From Sulfurospirillum sp964466465 (GTDB lineage: Bacteria > Campylobacterota > Campylobacteria > Campylobacterales > Sulfurospirillaceae), in assembly GCA_964466465.1 (NCBI GenBank), contig CAYXNJ010000013.1, positions 1 through 52,456 of the forward strand: a DNA stretch of 52,456 bases. The letters run 5' to 3'. Of this stretch, positions 52,429 through 52,456 are shown in pieces; position 1 is the first letter of the stretch; each line of letters starts with the position of its first letter. The notes below the pieces were generated by a model that was given only the letters and a program-made list of their open reading frames with translations, made no database searches and was not told the origin of the DNA. Made by a program: the position numbers and the translations under genes.

Positions 52429-52456
52429 ACATCCCCTCTTATTCATTACAATTTTT

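Noticed and set aside
1..52456. tRNA or rRNA genes, CRISPR arrays, insertion sequences and phage genes
   Set aside because: I saw no cloverleaf with a T-arm consensus in any intergenic gap, no regularly spaced repeat and no transposase or integrase motif.

Overview
The window is a densely coded chromosomal segment of a Campylobacterota (Epsilonproteobacteria) bacterium, most probably Sulfurospirillum or a close relative. That placement is an inference. It rests on AT-rich DNA, 'TTTTGGC-TATAAT'-type promoters without clear -35 boxes, and gene neighbourhoods that I recognise from Campylobacter jejuni, Wolinella and Helicobacter. These neighbourhoods are gap-pgk-tpiA-fabI opposite nadD-rsfS; rpsB-tsf-ABC ATPase-fliR-acidic protein-gmk-tatA-argS; frdCAB followed by two dynamin-like GTPases; hemB-argF-UPF0763-hemN-ferredoxin oxidoreductase opposite ribA; and a helical-shape carboxypeptidase next to alr. 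No rRNA, tRNA, CRISPR array, insertion sequence or prophage is visible, so this looks like core genome.

Layout. 1-1.4 kb: tail of an unknown gene, then nusA. 1.4-6.3 kb (minus): glycolysis genes gap, pgk and tpiA, then fabI, an orphan peptide-type ABC permease and an entericidin-like lipoprotein with a GTG start. 6.4-7.3 kb: nadD fused in frame to rsfS. 7.4-9 kb: a di-haem cytochrome c peroxidase divergent from a PerR-like regulator. 9-17.3 kb (minus): rpsB, tsf, a LolD-like ATPase, fliR, a highly acidic receiver-like protein, gmk, tatA, argS and a membrane-anchored nuclease. 17.5-23 kb: mlaA and mlaC (plus), trpA and an Hpt protein (minus), then panB, ruvB and an AI-2E-type permease (plus). 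23-31.8 kb (minus): a Bax-inhibitor-like protein, two dynamin-like GTPases and fumarate reductase frdCAB. 32-36.8 kb (minus): lgt, a CHASE-PAS-GGDEF cyclase, a small heat-shock protein, a Crp/Fnr regulator and YchJ. 36.9-43.2 kb: an MFS exporter (plus), then hemB, argF, UPF0763, hemN and a CCG-type oxidoreductase (minus). 43.3-52.4 kb: ribA, a GNAT, a zinc-ribbon MscL, sodB (minus), a NIT-domain chemoreceptor, rsmG, two small proteins and a degenerate GGDEF protein, then the minus-strand pgp2/csd6-unknown-alr operon.

Physiology. Fumarate reductase, an anaerobic-type HemN, cytochrome c peroxidase with PerR, and Fe-SOD fit a microaerophilic or anaerobic respirer that handles transient oxygen. 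FliR, a chemoreceptor and a helical-shape carboxypeptidase fit a motile spiral cell.

The most interesting observation is a 13-bp AU-rich hairpin directly before the hsp20 start codon that pairs the whole ribosome binding site, a strong RNA-thermometer candidate. Others are the NadD-RsfS fusion with an internal ribosome site, an MscL ending in a zinc ribbon, a GGDEF protein without its active site, a shared palindromic hairpin at three convergent gene ends, and a possibly leaderless panB.
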